From the NCBI RefSeq assembly GCF_001021045.1, contig NZ_CP011545.1:1488001-1552000 (forward strand): a stretch of 64,000 nt of DNA, written 5' to 3'. Positions 57,772-64,000 of the stretch are shown here, one piece after another. The position numbers were made by a program, and so were the translations under genes. Under the pieces are notes generated by a model, which was not told the DNA's origin, ran no database searches, and worked only from the letters and a program-made list of their open reading frames with translations. This stretch comes from Corynebacterium testudinoris (lineage in GTDB: Bacteria; Actinomycetota; Actinomycetes; Mycobacteriales; Mycobacteriaceae). How positions within the stretch are numbered: position 1 is the stretch's first letter; every line of letters starts with the position of its first letter.

Positions 57772-59010
57772 TTAAGAGTCCGCGAGCACACTTTCTGCCC
57801 AAAAACGATCCCGCTCTCGCCCGTCGGCGCTGGTCCCGGGTGGAATCCAATAGACGGCCGATCCAATGTGAGTGATCCACTCGTTGAGTCGATCCGATTC
57901 ATCCAGTCGTTCCTGGATGGCGGTGAACTGGGTAATCGGGTCGCGCTGGAAGCAGATGAACACTAGGCCCGAGTTGGACAGCTGCTCGCTGCCCGGCTCG
58001 GGAGCGAGGTCGTAGTTGTAGGCGCGCCGCAGAAGTCGCTGCTCTGGGTGGCCGTCTGCGGGCTTCGAGCGAGCCATGTGGCTGTCTTTGTCAATGATCG
58101 GCAAACCATACTTATCGACGGCCGCGTAGTCCGGCTCATCAAACTCGTTTTCGCCGGTCAGGGGGGCACCGTTGTCCAGTCGTCGTCCTACGGACTCCTC
58201 CCGGGAGCCGCGATCGAGCATTTCCCAGGTATCCATGTTCATGTTGATGCGACGCACCACCAGGCACGTTGATCCTTGCTGCCCGGCGGGTGCATCATCG
58301 ATCCAGACCTGCTCATCGAATTGCTCTGCACTGCGGGGATTGACGGTGCCGTCGACCTGACCGAAGAGATTGCGCGGGGTGGTGCCCGCTTCGACGGAGC
58401 CATTGGCATGCAGGAAACCCTGCTGTATCCAGGCGACCGTGGCGTAGTCAATGCCGGTCCGCACGAGGTGCCGAGTGGCGTGGGAGACCATGAGCGGATC
58501 ATCGGAGCAGATCTGGATCACGAGGTCGGTTTGGCCCCACGCGGGCTCTAACTTGTCTCGCTGGAATGCCTTGATGGGCGCGAGCCACTCGGGCTTTTCT
58601 GCCTCCAGGCCGGCCTTGGAGAACGCGCCTTCACCCAGGCCACAGGTGATGGTGAGGTTGGCCGGGGCGACCATCAGCTCCGGCTCGAGGCTGCCGAGGG
58701 GTGTTTCCCCCGTGCACATCGAACGCGAGTCCTGAGTCCACGATCGCATGAGCCGGGTGAGCCCGGCCCGATCCACTCCATCGACGAGATTGAAGCCAAT
58801 GAGGTTGAGGGTGGACTGGGCTGGCGTGTCAATTCCGGCCTGATGGACATCATCGAAAGCAACGATGGCGTCCTGCAGATACGCATCCGTGTCGTGCCCT
58901 TGGGACATCACGGCTTGTTCTTCGTCACCGGCGGCGCAGCTGACTAGTGCCGCGCCGCCCGCGGTGACTCCAAGCCCAGTGAGGAAGCCTCGACGGGAAA
59001 TCCCCGACAT
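57772..59010 (-). CDS. Secreted Tat-dependent DyP-type heme peroxidase
   Basis: A 412-residue protein with a Tat signal (ISRRGFLTGLGVTAGGAALVSC), so it is exported folded with heme, perhaps as a lipoprotein (Cys25). GQVDGTVNP holds the distal Asp220 of the GXXDG motif; His311 in KDSHMARSKP is the likely proximal heme ligand, and RRAYNYD follows. It belongs to the EfeB/DtpA class. It lies 19 bases after a PCuAC-type copper chaperone gene. Confidence 0.9.
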   Translation of the reverse strand: MSGISRRGFLTGLGVTAGGAALVSCAAGDEEQAVMSQGHDTDAYLQDAIVAFDDVHQAGIDTPAQSTLNLIGFNLVDGVDRAGLTRLMRSWTQDSRSMCTGETPLGSLEPELMVAPANLTITCGLGEGAFSKAGLEAEKPEWLAPIKAFQRDKLEPAWGQTDLVIQICSDDPLMVSHATRHLVRTGIDYATVAWIQQGFLHANGSVEAGTTPRNLFGQVDGTVNPRSAEQFDEQVWIDDAPAGQQGSTCLVVRRINMNMDTWEMLDRGSREESVGRRLDNGAPLTGENEFDEPDYAAVDKYGLPIIDKDSHMARSKPADGHPEQRLLRRAYNYDLAPEPGSEQLSNSGLVFICFQRDPITQFTAIQERLDESDRLNEWITHIGSAVYWIPPGTSADGRERDRFWAESVLADS

Positions 59011-59029
59011 GAACTCGCGCTCCTTTTAA

Positions 59030-59614
59030 TTAGTGAGAATCGTGGGCGGGAGAATGCCCGACCAAGTCGCCGTCTTCGCCGTAGTTTTCATCGCCCGAGT
59101 TCATGGTGCGCACGGGGACGTTGTCTACCTCGACGGTGCTGCCGTCGCCCAGTTCGATGACCAGGTCGATCTCATCGCCCGCGGGAATCTCTTCCTTGTG
59201 GTCGAGGATCATCATGTGGTCGCCACCCGGCTTGAGCTCATGCGTACCGCCAGCCGGGATGGTGATGCCGCCTTCCTTCTGCTGCATCACCCCATCGACC
59301 ACCTCGTGGATTTCGTATGTGGCATCGTCAAATCCAGCCTTGAAGCCGACGACGGTGACCTCGGAGTCACTGAAGTTGTGGAAGACGCCGAAAATGCCGG
59401 TCATGTCTTTGTCTGTGCCCTTGGCCCGGACCACGCCGTCGGTAAAGGTGAGGGTGTCTTCGGCGTTGTCGTGGGCGCCGGTTGAGGGGGCGGCCGCAGA
59501 GGTTGCGGTGTTAACCTTCGACTCGGAGGCGCTCTCCCCCGAGGGGCTGCAGCCAGCTAGTGCGAGCCCAGCGATGGCGATGGCAGAAATTGCGATTCGA
59601 CCGCGAGTGAACAT
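59030..59614 (-). CDS. PCuAC-type copper chaperone lipoprotein
   Basis: A 194-residue lipoprotein (LALAGC, lipidated Cys22). The core is the PCu(A)C cupredoxin-like fold; possible Cu(I) ligands are His103, Met110, His133 and Met135 (HX6MX22HXM), a spacing slightly different from the canonical HX10MX21HXM. The C-terminus has extra His residues (HSPAHDSH). These proteins pass copper to cytochrome c oxidase assembly. ATG 59614 follows TAGGAG. Confidence 0.87.
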   Translation of the reverse strand: MFTRGRIAISAIAIAGLALAGCSPSGESASESKVNTATSAAAPSTGAHDNAEDTLTFTDGVVRAKGTDKDMTGIFGVFHNFSDSEVTVVGFKAGFDDATYEIHEVVDGVMQQKEGGITIPAGGTHELKPGGDHMMILDHKEEIPAGDEIDLVIELGDGSTVEVDNVPVRTMNSGDENYGEDGDLVGHSPAHDSH

Positions 59615-59622
59615 TGATGCTC

Positions 59623-60171
59623 CTATGTGTTGTTTCGGCCCCGGAAAATCACCATGGCGATGACTCCCAGCAAAGCGACAATTCCCAAGCCAGCGATCAG
59701 CCACGTGCCCATGCCCTGCTCCGTTGCGGTATCCGCCGGCTGCTCACTATCGACGTCCGCCGGAGCCGTCGTCTCCGCTTCTCCCTCAACCACGCTGAAG
59801 GTCGTCATTCCACGAGTGGAATGTCCGTCGGAGGAGGTGATCTGGAACCCGATGCGGTAGTCACCGGCGCCGGGGTTGAGGTCGGTGGGCAGCTCGAGGG
59901 AGGCGAAACGTCCATCCGTGGTCGGTTCCCCGGTGAAGAGGATGTCGCCAGAATCTACGTCGGAGATGGCAAAGGTGTTGAAGTCATCTTTGATGTTGCC
60001 GGAGAATTCCAGGGTCACTTTGTCGGGGAATTCCTCCAACACGGCCTCATTGGCGGGGTCGCCGCCGATGACCGAGTCGTGGGCGAATGCGGCCGGAGCA
60101 CCGACGAGCAAGAGTCCGGCTGTTGCTACGGCAACGGCGCTGGGTGCCACAGAGATTCGGGACAACTTCAC
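59623..60171 (-). CDS. CopC-domain copper-binding protein with C-terminal membrane anchor
   Basis: A 182-residue protein. The signal peptide ends AFA so that mature residue 1 is His31, as required for the CopC Cu(II) site; Asp115 and His117 (SSDGHSTRG) complete it. A Thr/Glu/Pro-rich linker precedes a transmembrane helix (about 153-175) and a basic tail. GTG 60171 has GAAGGTAG upstream. It is the first gene of the copC-PCuAC-DyP unit. Confidence 0.88.
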   Translation of the reverse strand: MKLSRISVAPSAVAVATAGLLLVGAPAAFAHDSVIGGDPANEAVLEEFPDKVTLEFSGNIKDDFNTFAISDVDSGDILFTGEPTTDGRFASLELPTDLNPGAGDYRIGFQITSSDGHSTRGMTTFSVVEGEAETTAPADVDSEQPADTATEQGMGTWLIAGLGIVALLGVIAMVIFRGRNNT

Positions 60172-60359
60172 GATTGTTTAACTACCTTCACTGGTTTGGG
60201 GGTCACGATACTCGCTCAGTGCGAGCATCATTAGAGCAGTCGGACAACCCCTTCTTCTAGTTCCCTGCCGTCAGCGCGGCCGCAGCCATGTTTTATTCAT
60301 TTTCGATTGCCTACCTGCAGGAAGCCTACTCGGCATCACTTTCGTGATCTGCCGCACAC

Positions 60360-61040
60360 TCAGCTCTGGCCGGCGAAATCCTCGATCGTGCTCACCCGGC
60401 CGGCCACGATGATCAAGCTGCCAGGTCGAACTACATCGCCGTTTTCCGCCCGGTGGAAGCACCCATCCGGGTCCCGCAGTGCCAGGATCTGGATCTTCCC
60501 CTTCGTGCGGGTGTGGATGTCTTCGACCGTCCGGTCCAGTACTGACACGGGCGGGGCTATCTTTGCTACGGCGAAATCCCGATCGAATTCCAGGTAGTCC
60601 TGCAGGCGTCCGCCCATGAGGTGAGCGACTCGGCGGCCCGAATCGGCCTCGGGCCTGATGACGTGATGGACACCGATCTGCCGCAGGATTTTCGCATGCG
60701 CGTCGTTGTCGGCCTTCGCCCACACCGACGCGACGTTCATGTCCACCACCGCGGAGGCAGTCAGGAGGGAATTCTCTATCTTCCGGCCGATGGCGATGAC
60801 CACCCGGCTCGACTCTTCAATCCCCAGCTGTCGCAGGACCTCGGGGTTGGTCGTGTCAGCGGTGACGACATGGTCAAAGGTTGCGCACACCTCCTGAACG
60901 ATTTTCGAGTCAGCATCGACGCCCAGGACTTCCACGCCCCCGGCGATGAGCTCCGCCCCGAGGGCACGTCCGAAGCGGCCGAGACCCAGGATGAAGACCG
61001 GCCCGCTCTCCTGAGATGACTGGCGAAATTGTTTAAGCAA
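60360..61040 (-). CDS. ktrA: Potassium channel regulator subunit KtrA/TrkA (RCK)
   Basis: A cytoplasmic RCK protein of 226 residues: a Rossmann N-domain (GLGRFG at 19-24, VLGVDADSK) that binds nucleotides and gates TrkH, then an RCK_C domain. TTG 61040 follows CAGAAAGG and overlaps the trkH stop by 8 bases, so translation is coupled. The 188 bases after it (60172-60359) contain no gene and must hold the promoter of copC, although no clear -10/-35 pair is visible. Confidence 0.9.
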   Translation of the reverse strand: MLKQFRQSSQESGPVFILGLGRFGRALGAELIAGGVEVLGVDADSKIVQEVCATFDHVVTADTTNPEVLRQLGIEESSRVVIAIGRKIENSLLTASAVVDMNVASVWAKADNDAHAKILRQIGVHHVIRPEADSGRRVAHLMGGRLQDYLEFDRDFAVAKIAPPVSVLDRTVEDIHTRTKGKIQILALRDPDGCFHRAENGDVVRPGSLIIVAGRVSTIEDFAGQS

Positions 61041-62382
61041 TGAACGGCCTTTCTGCTGGGTATTCAAACTGTCGCGGACGTGAGCGGCCCGCGAGCGCCG
61101 ACGCGAGGACGAGAGGTCCCACCCGGCCCGCGTACATGAGCACGATGAGGATGAGCTGCGCCGGGGCCGGTAGATACGGTGTGATGCCCGTGGATAGGCC
61201 CACCGTGGCAAAGGCGCTCACTACATCGAACAAGATCTGGTCAGTGGTGAACTGCGGGGCGAGGAAGAGGATCGCCATGGTGGATAGCCCCACCATTCCC
61301 ACGGCGGCGGTCAACACAGCCAACGCTTGACGAATGATCCTTCCCTCAATCGAGCGACCGTGCACCGAGACCGCGTCGCGCCCCTTCACTTCGGCGATGA
61401 TGGCGGCGAGGAGTACGGCCGCCGTGGTGATCTTCACGCCACCCGCCGTACCGCCCGAGCCACCGCCGATGAACATGAGAAAATCGGTACCCAACAGCGT
61501 CGACGGGTGAAAATCGGCGTAGTCCACCGCGTTGAATCCGGCGGTGCGTGGACTCACGCTGGCAAAGAAGGCGTTGAGGATCTTGGCCCCAGGGGAGCCC
61601 AAGTGGGCAAAGGCTCCGCGCCATTCGGCGACAGCAAACAGCAACGTTCCGCTAACCGTGAGAAACAGCGTGCCGACGAACGTGAATCTCGCCGTCAGAC
61701 TCCACCGTCGCGGGTGGAAGCCCAACAGAATGCCACGCGTGCGTCGATAAGCTTCCAGCAACACAGGAAAGCCCAACCCGCCCACCATGAGGGAAAACGC
61801 CAGTGGCAGCAGCACCCACGCATCGGCAACAAACCCCATGACGTTGTCGGTATACAGGGCAAACCCAGCATTGTTGAAGCTCGAAATCGCGTGAAACAAC
61901 CCCTCCCACAACGACCTCCCCCAGGAGTACCCATAACCCACGTGAAAGCGGAGGGCCAACACAACGGTGACCACCACTTCCACGACCAGCGTGAAGATAA
62001 TCGTTGCCCTAATAACCCAGGACACTTCCCCGAGGTCGACTCCTCGCCCTTCCGCGCTCGCCCCCAACCGCTGTTGCAAACCAAGACGCCCGGCCAGAAA
62101 CAGCCCCAACAGCGAAGCTAAAGTCATGAACCCCAGGCCACCCAGCTGAATGAGAACCATGATCGTGACCTGCCCGGCCGCCGACCAATGCTGAGCTGTA
62201 TCCACCGTGATCAGGCCCGTCAAACACGTCGCAGAGGTCGCGGTAAAAAGAGCATCAAGGAACGATGTCGGAGTGCTTCTCGACGCCCACGGCAACATCA
62301 ATACGACAGTGCCCACCACGATGACGCCGAGGAAGCCCATGGCAACCCCGGTTGTAGGGCGAACGCGCCAGCGAAACGACAT
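61033..62382 (-). CDS. trkH: Potassium uptake protein TrkH/KtrB family
   Basis: A 449-residue K+ translocating membrane subunit with four M1-P-M2 repeats; selectivity-filter segments include TATSATCLTGLITVDT, SSFNNAGF, SVSPRTAGFNAVD and SAFATVGLSTG. ATG 62382 is preceded by TACGAT with seven bases between and no Shine-Dalgarno sequence. Pairs with the downstream KtrA. Confidence 0.92.
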   Translation of the reverse strand: MSFRWRVRPTTGVAMGFLGVIVVGTVVLMLPWASRSTPTSFLDALFTATSATCLTGLITVDTAQHWSAAGQVTIMVLIQLGGLGFMTLASLLGLFLAGRLGLQQRLGASAEGRGVDLGEVSWVIRATIIFTLVVEVVVTVVLALRFHVGYGYSWGRSLWEGLFHAISSFNNAGFALYTDNVMGFVADAWVLLPLAFSLMVGGLGFPVLLEAYRRTRGILLGFHPRRWSLTARFTFVGTLFLTVSGTLLFAVAEWRGAFAHLGSPGAKILNAFFASVSPRTAGFNAVDYADFHPSTLLGTDFLMFIGGGSGGTAGGVKITTAAVLLAAIIAEVKGRDAVSVHGRSIEGRIIRQALAVLTAAVGMVGLSTMAILFLAPQFTTDQILFDVVSAFATVGLSTGITPYLPAPAQLILIVLMYAGRVGPLVLASALAGRSRPRQFEYPAERPFIA

Positions 62383-62395
62383 GGACAGAATCGTA
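62383..62395 (-). promoter_or_regulatory. -10 box for leaderless trkH
   Basis: On the minus strand TACGAT at 62395-62390 ends seven bases before the trkH ATG. The 205-base gap upstream, to 62588, shows no gene I can support and no recognisable c-di-AMP riboswitch. Confidence 0.45.
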
Positions 62396-62587
62396 GACCT
62401 ACTTTCATCTACGTGGAATCGGAACAACTTCTCATCGGTCAGCTACTAATATATCCCCAGCTAAATAGGCAATTTGCCACAGCCCGTGCATGCGTGGCAG
62501 GTCAAAAAGGCCTTGACTACCACCCCATGAAACACCCGACTCGCAGCCCCAAAAGAAAGCGAGTGGGTAATGAAGAAGGCCTGCAGG

Positions 62588-62965
62588 CTAGCCGAGGGCA
62601 ATGACCAATGTTGCTACCGCCAGTGCGGCACTTATCGGCGTCATCGTCCACCGTTCGGCTGGGCTTCGTGAAATCCCATTCACCAAGACGCTCAGCCCAA
62701 AAAATGCGAAAAGCGCCCAGGTGAGGATCACCACCGCCAAGTTGCTTCCGCCAGGTAACACCCCTGCCCGACAGAGAAGAATGGCCCCAAATACTAAGTA
62801 AATCAGCACTGTCATGAGACTACTCAGGCGCAACCGCTGCGGCAGCACGCGGTGTTGCCCTCCCCATACCCATCGCCCCAAAGGGAGGCCCGCTGCCACG
62901 AGTAGTTGCAGGACTCCCAGGGCAGAGATTAGAGCAATCGCAATGGCTAGCGCGATCATGGTCAT
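62588..62965 (-). CDS. Small four-helix membrane protein, unknown function
   Basis: A 125-residue hydrophobic protein with about four transmembrane helices (MTMIALAIAIALISALGVLQ; LMTVLIYLVFGAILLCRA; LAVVILTWALFAFFGLSVLV; ISAALAVATLVIALG). I recognise no family. ATG 62965 follows GGAGGG. It lies upstream of trkH on the same strand, separated by about 200 bases. Confidence 0.6.
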   Translation of the reverse strand: MTMIALAIAIALISALGVLQLLVAAGLPLGRWVWGGQHRVLPQRLRLSSLMTVLIYLVFGAILLCRAGVLPGGSNLAVVILTWALFAFFGLSVLVNGISRSPAERWTMTPISAALAVATLVIALG

Positions 62966-63124
62966 GTGGGTATCCCTCCGATCCAGCAGCACCCTTGCTC
63001 AGCGGGATGGCCACCTACGTGTAGCTACGTTACCAACCGTTGAGAAGTAGTTGCTATTCCGCGGAGCTGAATTCCCCCTAAGCCCGGCTAGCACCGTGGG
63101 TCAGAGGCGCAAAAAACATTGGAC

Positions 63125-63157
63125 CAAAAGAAAAATCCGTCGGCTCCACCGACGGAT
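63125..63157 (-). terminator. Rho-independent terminator of tRNA-Val(CAC)
   Basis: Perfect 9-bp arms ATCCGTCGG (63135-63143) and CCGACGGAT (63149-63157) with a 5-base loop. On the minus strand the stem is followed by TTTTTCTTTT. It begins 7 bases after the end of the tRNA gene. Confidence 0.85.
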
Positions 63158-63163
63158 ATAAAG

Positions 63164-63235
63164 TGGTCCTAGCTGGGTTCGAACCAGCGACCTTTCCGGT
63201 GTGAACGGAACGCTCTTCCACTGAGCCATAGGACC
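63164..63235 (-). tRNA. tRNA-Val (anticodon CAC)
   Basis: A 72-base cloverleaf: acceptor GGTCCTA/TAGGACC, D-arm GCTC/GAGC, anticodon stem TTCCG/CGGAA with loop TTCACAC, T-arm GCTGG/CCAGC with TTCGAAC. CCA is not encoded. It has its own terminator. Confidence 0.95.
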
Positions 63236-63337
63236 GCAACGCCGTAGCGTGCGCTAACAGACTTTACACTGCCAGCTTTGTCGGCTCCTAATCCGCAGGT
63301 TGTCCGCCAAAATGACACCAACGTAACTTTGATGGGC

Positions 63338-63353
63338 GTCCTCACATGAGGAC
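63338..63353. repeat. Palindrome upstream of the tRNA array
   Basis: GTCCTCACATGAGGAC has perfect 7-bp arms; a third copy of GTCCTCA follows at 63357-63363. It lies about 80 bases before the first tRNA-Gly, where a promoter or regulator site is expected. No convincing -35/-10 pair can be assigned. Confidence 0.5.
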
Positions 63354-63435
63354 ATCGTCCTCAACCAGGGGATTTGTATTGTGTATGGGGATACCGATAG
63401 AGTTTTGTCTCGCACCAAGCAACAGCGTGGTGCGT

Positions 63436-63508
63436 GCGGATGTAGCGCAGTTGGTAGCGCATCACCTTGCCAAGGTGAGGGTCGCGAGTTCGAGTCTCGT
63501 CATCCGCT
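63436..63508 (+). tRNA. tRNA-Gly (anticodon GCC), copy 1
   Basis: A 73-base cloverleaf: acceptor GCGGATG/CATCCGC, anticodon stem TCACC/GGTGA with loop TTGCCAA, T-loop TTCGAGT. Identical to the copies at 63636 and 63927. Confidence 0.96.
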
Positions 63509-63544
63509 CTCATTTCACCGGGCCAATCGGTATGAAATGAACCC

Positions 63545-63616
63545 GCGCGATTAGCTCAGCGGGAGAGCGCTTCCCTGACACGGAAGAGGTCACTGGTTCA
63601 ATCCCAGTATCGCGCA
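63545..63616 (+). tRNA. tRNA-Val (anticodon GAC), copy 1
   Basis: A 72-base cloverleaf: acceptor GCGCGAT/ATCGCGC, anticodon stem CTTCC/GGAAG with loop CTGACAC. Identical to the copy at 63836. Confidence 0.95.
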
Positions 63617-63635
63617 CAGAGGGTCAAACCTCGAT

Positions 63636-63708
63636 GCGGATGTAGCGCAGTTGGTAGCGCATCACCTTGCCAAGGTGAGGGTCGCGAGTTCGAGTCTCGT
63701 CATCCGCT
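63636..63708 (+). tRNA. tRNA-Gly (anticodon GCC), copy 2
   Basis: Identical to the tRNA at 63436-63508; part of the duplicated Val-Gly unit. Confidence 0.96.
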
Positions 63709-63751
63709 CTGGTATCTTCTCATCAAGATACCGGAGGCGGTAACACGCCAC

Positions 63752-63822
63752 GGTGGAATGGCCGAGTGGTGAGGCAACGGTCTGCAAAACCGTGCACACG
63801 GGTTCGATTCCCGTTTCCACCT
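63752..63822 (+). tRNA. tRNA-Cys (anticodon GCA)
   Basis: A 71-base cloverleaf: acceptor GGTGGAA/TTCCACC with U73 as expected for Cys, anticodon stem ACGGT/ACCGT with loop CTGCAAA, T-loop TTCGATT. Single copy, between the two duplicated units. Confidence 0.95.
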
Positions 63823-63835
63823 CTAGTTAGACCAA

Positions 63836-63907
63836 GCGCGATTAGCTCAGCGGGAGAGCGCTTCCCTGACACGGAAGAGGTCACTGGTTCAATCCCAGTA
63901 TCGCGCA
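63836..63907 (+). tRNA. tRNA-Val (anticodon GAC), copy 2
   Basis: Identical to the tRNA at 63545-63616. Confidence 0.95.
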
Positions 63908-63926
63908 CAGAGGATCAAACCTCGAT

Positions 63927-63999
63927 GCGGATGTAGCGCAGTTGGTAGCGCATCACCTTGCCAAGGTGAGGGTCGCGAGTTCGAGTCTCGTCATCCGCT
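63927..63999 (+). tRNA. tRNA-Gly (anticodon GCC), copy 3
   Basis: Identical to the tRNAs at 63436 and 63636; ends one base before the window edge. Confidence 0.96.
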
Positions 64000-64000
64000 C

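Larger units (their letters stand above)
63545..63708 (+). repeat. Tandem tRNA-Val/tRNA-Gly unit, copy 1 (second copy 63836-63999)
   Basis: A 164-base unit (Val tRNA, 19-base spacer, Gly tRNA) recurs at 63836-63999. The two differ only at one spacer base: G at 63623, A at 63914. A tRNA-Cys lies between the copies. Confidence 0.93.
63836..63999 (+). repeat. Tandem tRNA-Val/tRNA-Gly unit, copy 2
   Basis: The second copy of the 164-base unit at 63545-63708, with one base difference in the spacer. The array may continue beyond the window. Confidence 0.93.

Noticed and set aside
62383..62587. c-di-AMP (ydaO) riboswitch before trkH
   Set aside because: I could not match the conserved segments, and a leaderless-type -10 box directly before the ATG leaves no leader.
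62527..62604. 25-codon basic open frame on the plus strand
   Set aside because: No ribosome-binding site or promoter; it probably arises by chance in the gap.

Overview
The window comes from a GC-rich actinobacterium of the Corynebacterium type. Supporting signs are the gene order (pyrR-pyrB-pyrC-carA; aroE-aroC-aroK-aroB-aroQ-pepQ-efp-nusB; rel-apt-secF-secD-yajC-ruvBAC-yebC; thrS-HIT-pgsA-acyltransferase-pimA), many GTG and TTG starts, many promoters whose -10 box sits 6-8 bases before the start codon (leaderless mRNAs), and phosphatidylinositol-mannoside genes. Almost all of it is conserved housekeeping chromosome. I see no prophage, insertion sequence, CRISPR array or clear foreign island, and no intergenic gap reaches 300 bases.

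Layout: 1-3746 is the pyrimidine operon on the minus strand, with carA cut by the window edge. 3871-6245 holds a SRPBCC-epimerase fusion and two overlapping YbjN-like genes. 6242-7521 has a PPK2 polyphosphate kinase and a DUF1304 membrane protein. 7568-16242 is a long minus-strand run: shikimate pathway, EF-P, NusB, a prepilin peptidase, MltG and RuvX. 16385-23507 has alaS, rarA, a kinase-like protein and aspS. 23651-31156 is mixed: a zinc metallopeptidase, a SNF2-type helicase, a CBS-domain protein, a two-gene flavin oxidoreductase/FMN reductase pair and L-serine dehydratase. 31153-37119 has hisS, a metallo-hydrolase, thiol peroxidase, a membrane cyclophilin, a small secreted protein, an HNH nuclease and a DUF421 protein. 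37144-49207 is the block from rel to tesB (stringent response, Sec accessory proteins, Holliday-junction resolution). 49302-57631 has pdxS, a GT87 mannosyltransferase and the PI-mannoside cluster ending in thrS. 57772-60171 is a copper/DyP-peroxidase cluster, followed by KtrA/TrkH potassium uptake. The right end carries a tRNA-Val(CAC) with its terminator and a six-tRNA array of Gly, Val and Cys.

Genes in the long runs are often translationally coupled by ATGA-type overlaps, so whole pathways are probably expressed as units. The functional themes are nucleotide and aromatic biosynthesis, aminoacyl-tRNA synthesis (Ala, Asp, His, Thr), DNA repair, cell-envelope mannolipids and metal/redox handling.

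The most unusual signal is not a gene. The 11-mer GCTTATCGACG (or its complement) occurs 11 times exactly, plus twice with one mismatch, spread over the whole window in different reading frames and on both strands. By base composition far less than one copy is expected. Other points worth a look are a near-perfect tandem duplication of a tRNA-Val/tRNA-Gly unit, pdxS without its usual partner pdxT, a perfect 12-bp hairpin in the thrS leader, a palindrome over the -10 of the HNH gene, a bidirectional leaderless promoter, and a small secreted protein with a near-consensus promoter and a strong terminator.
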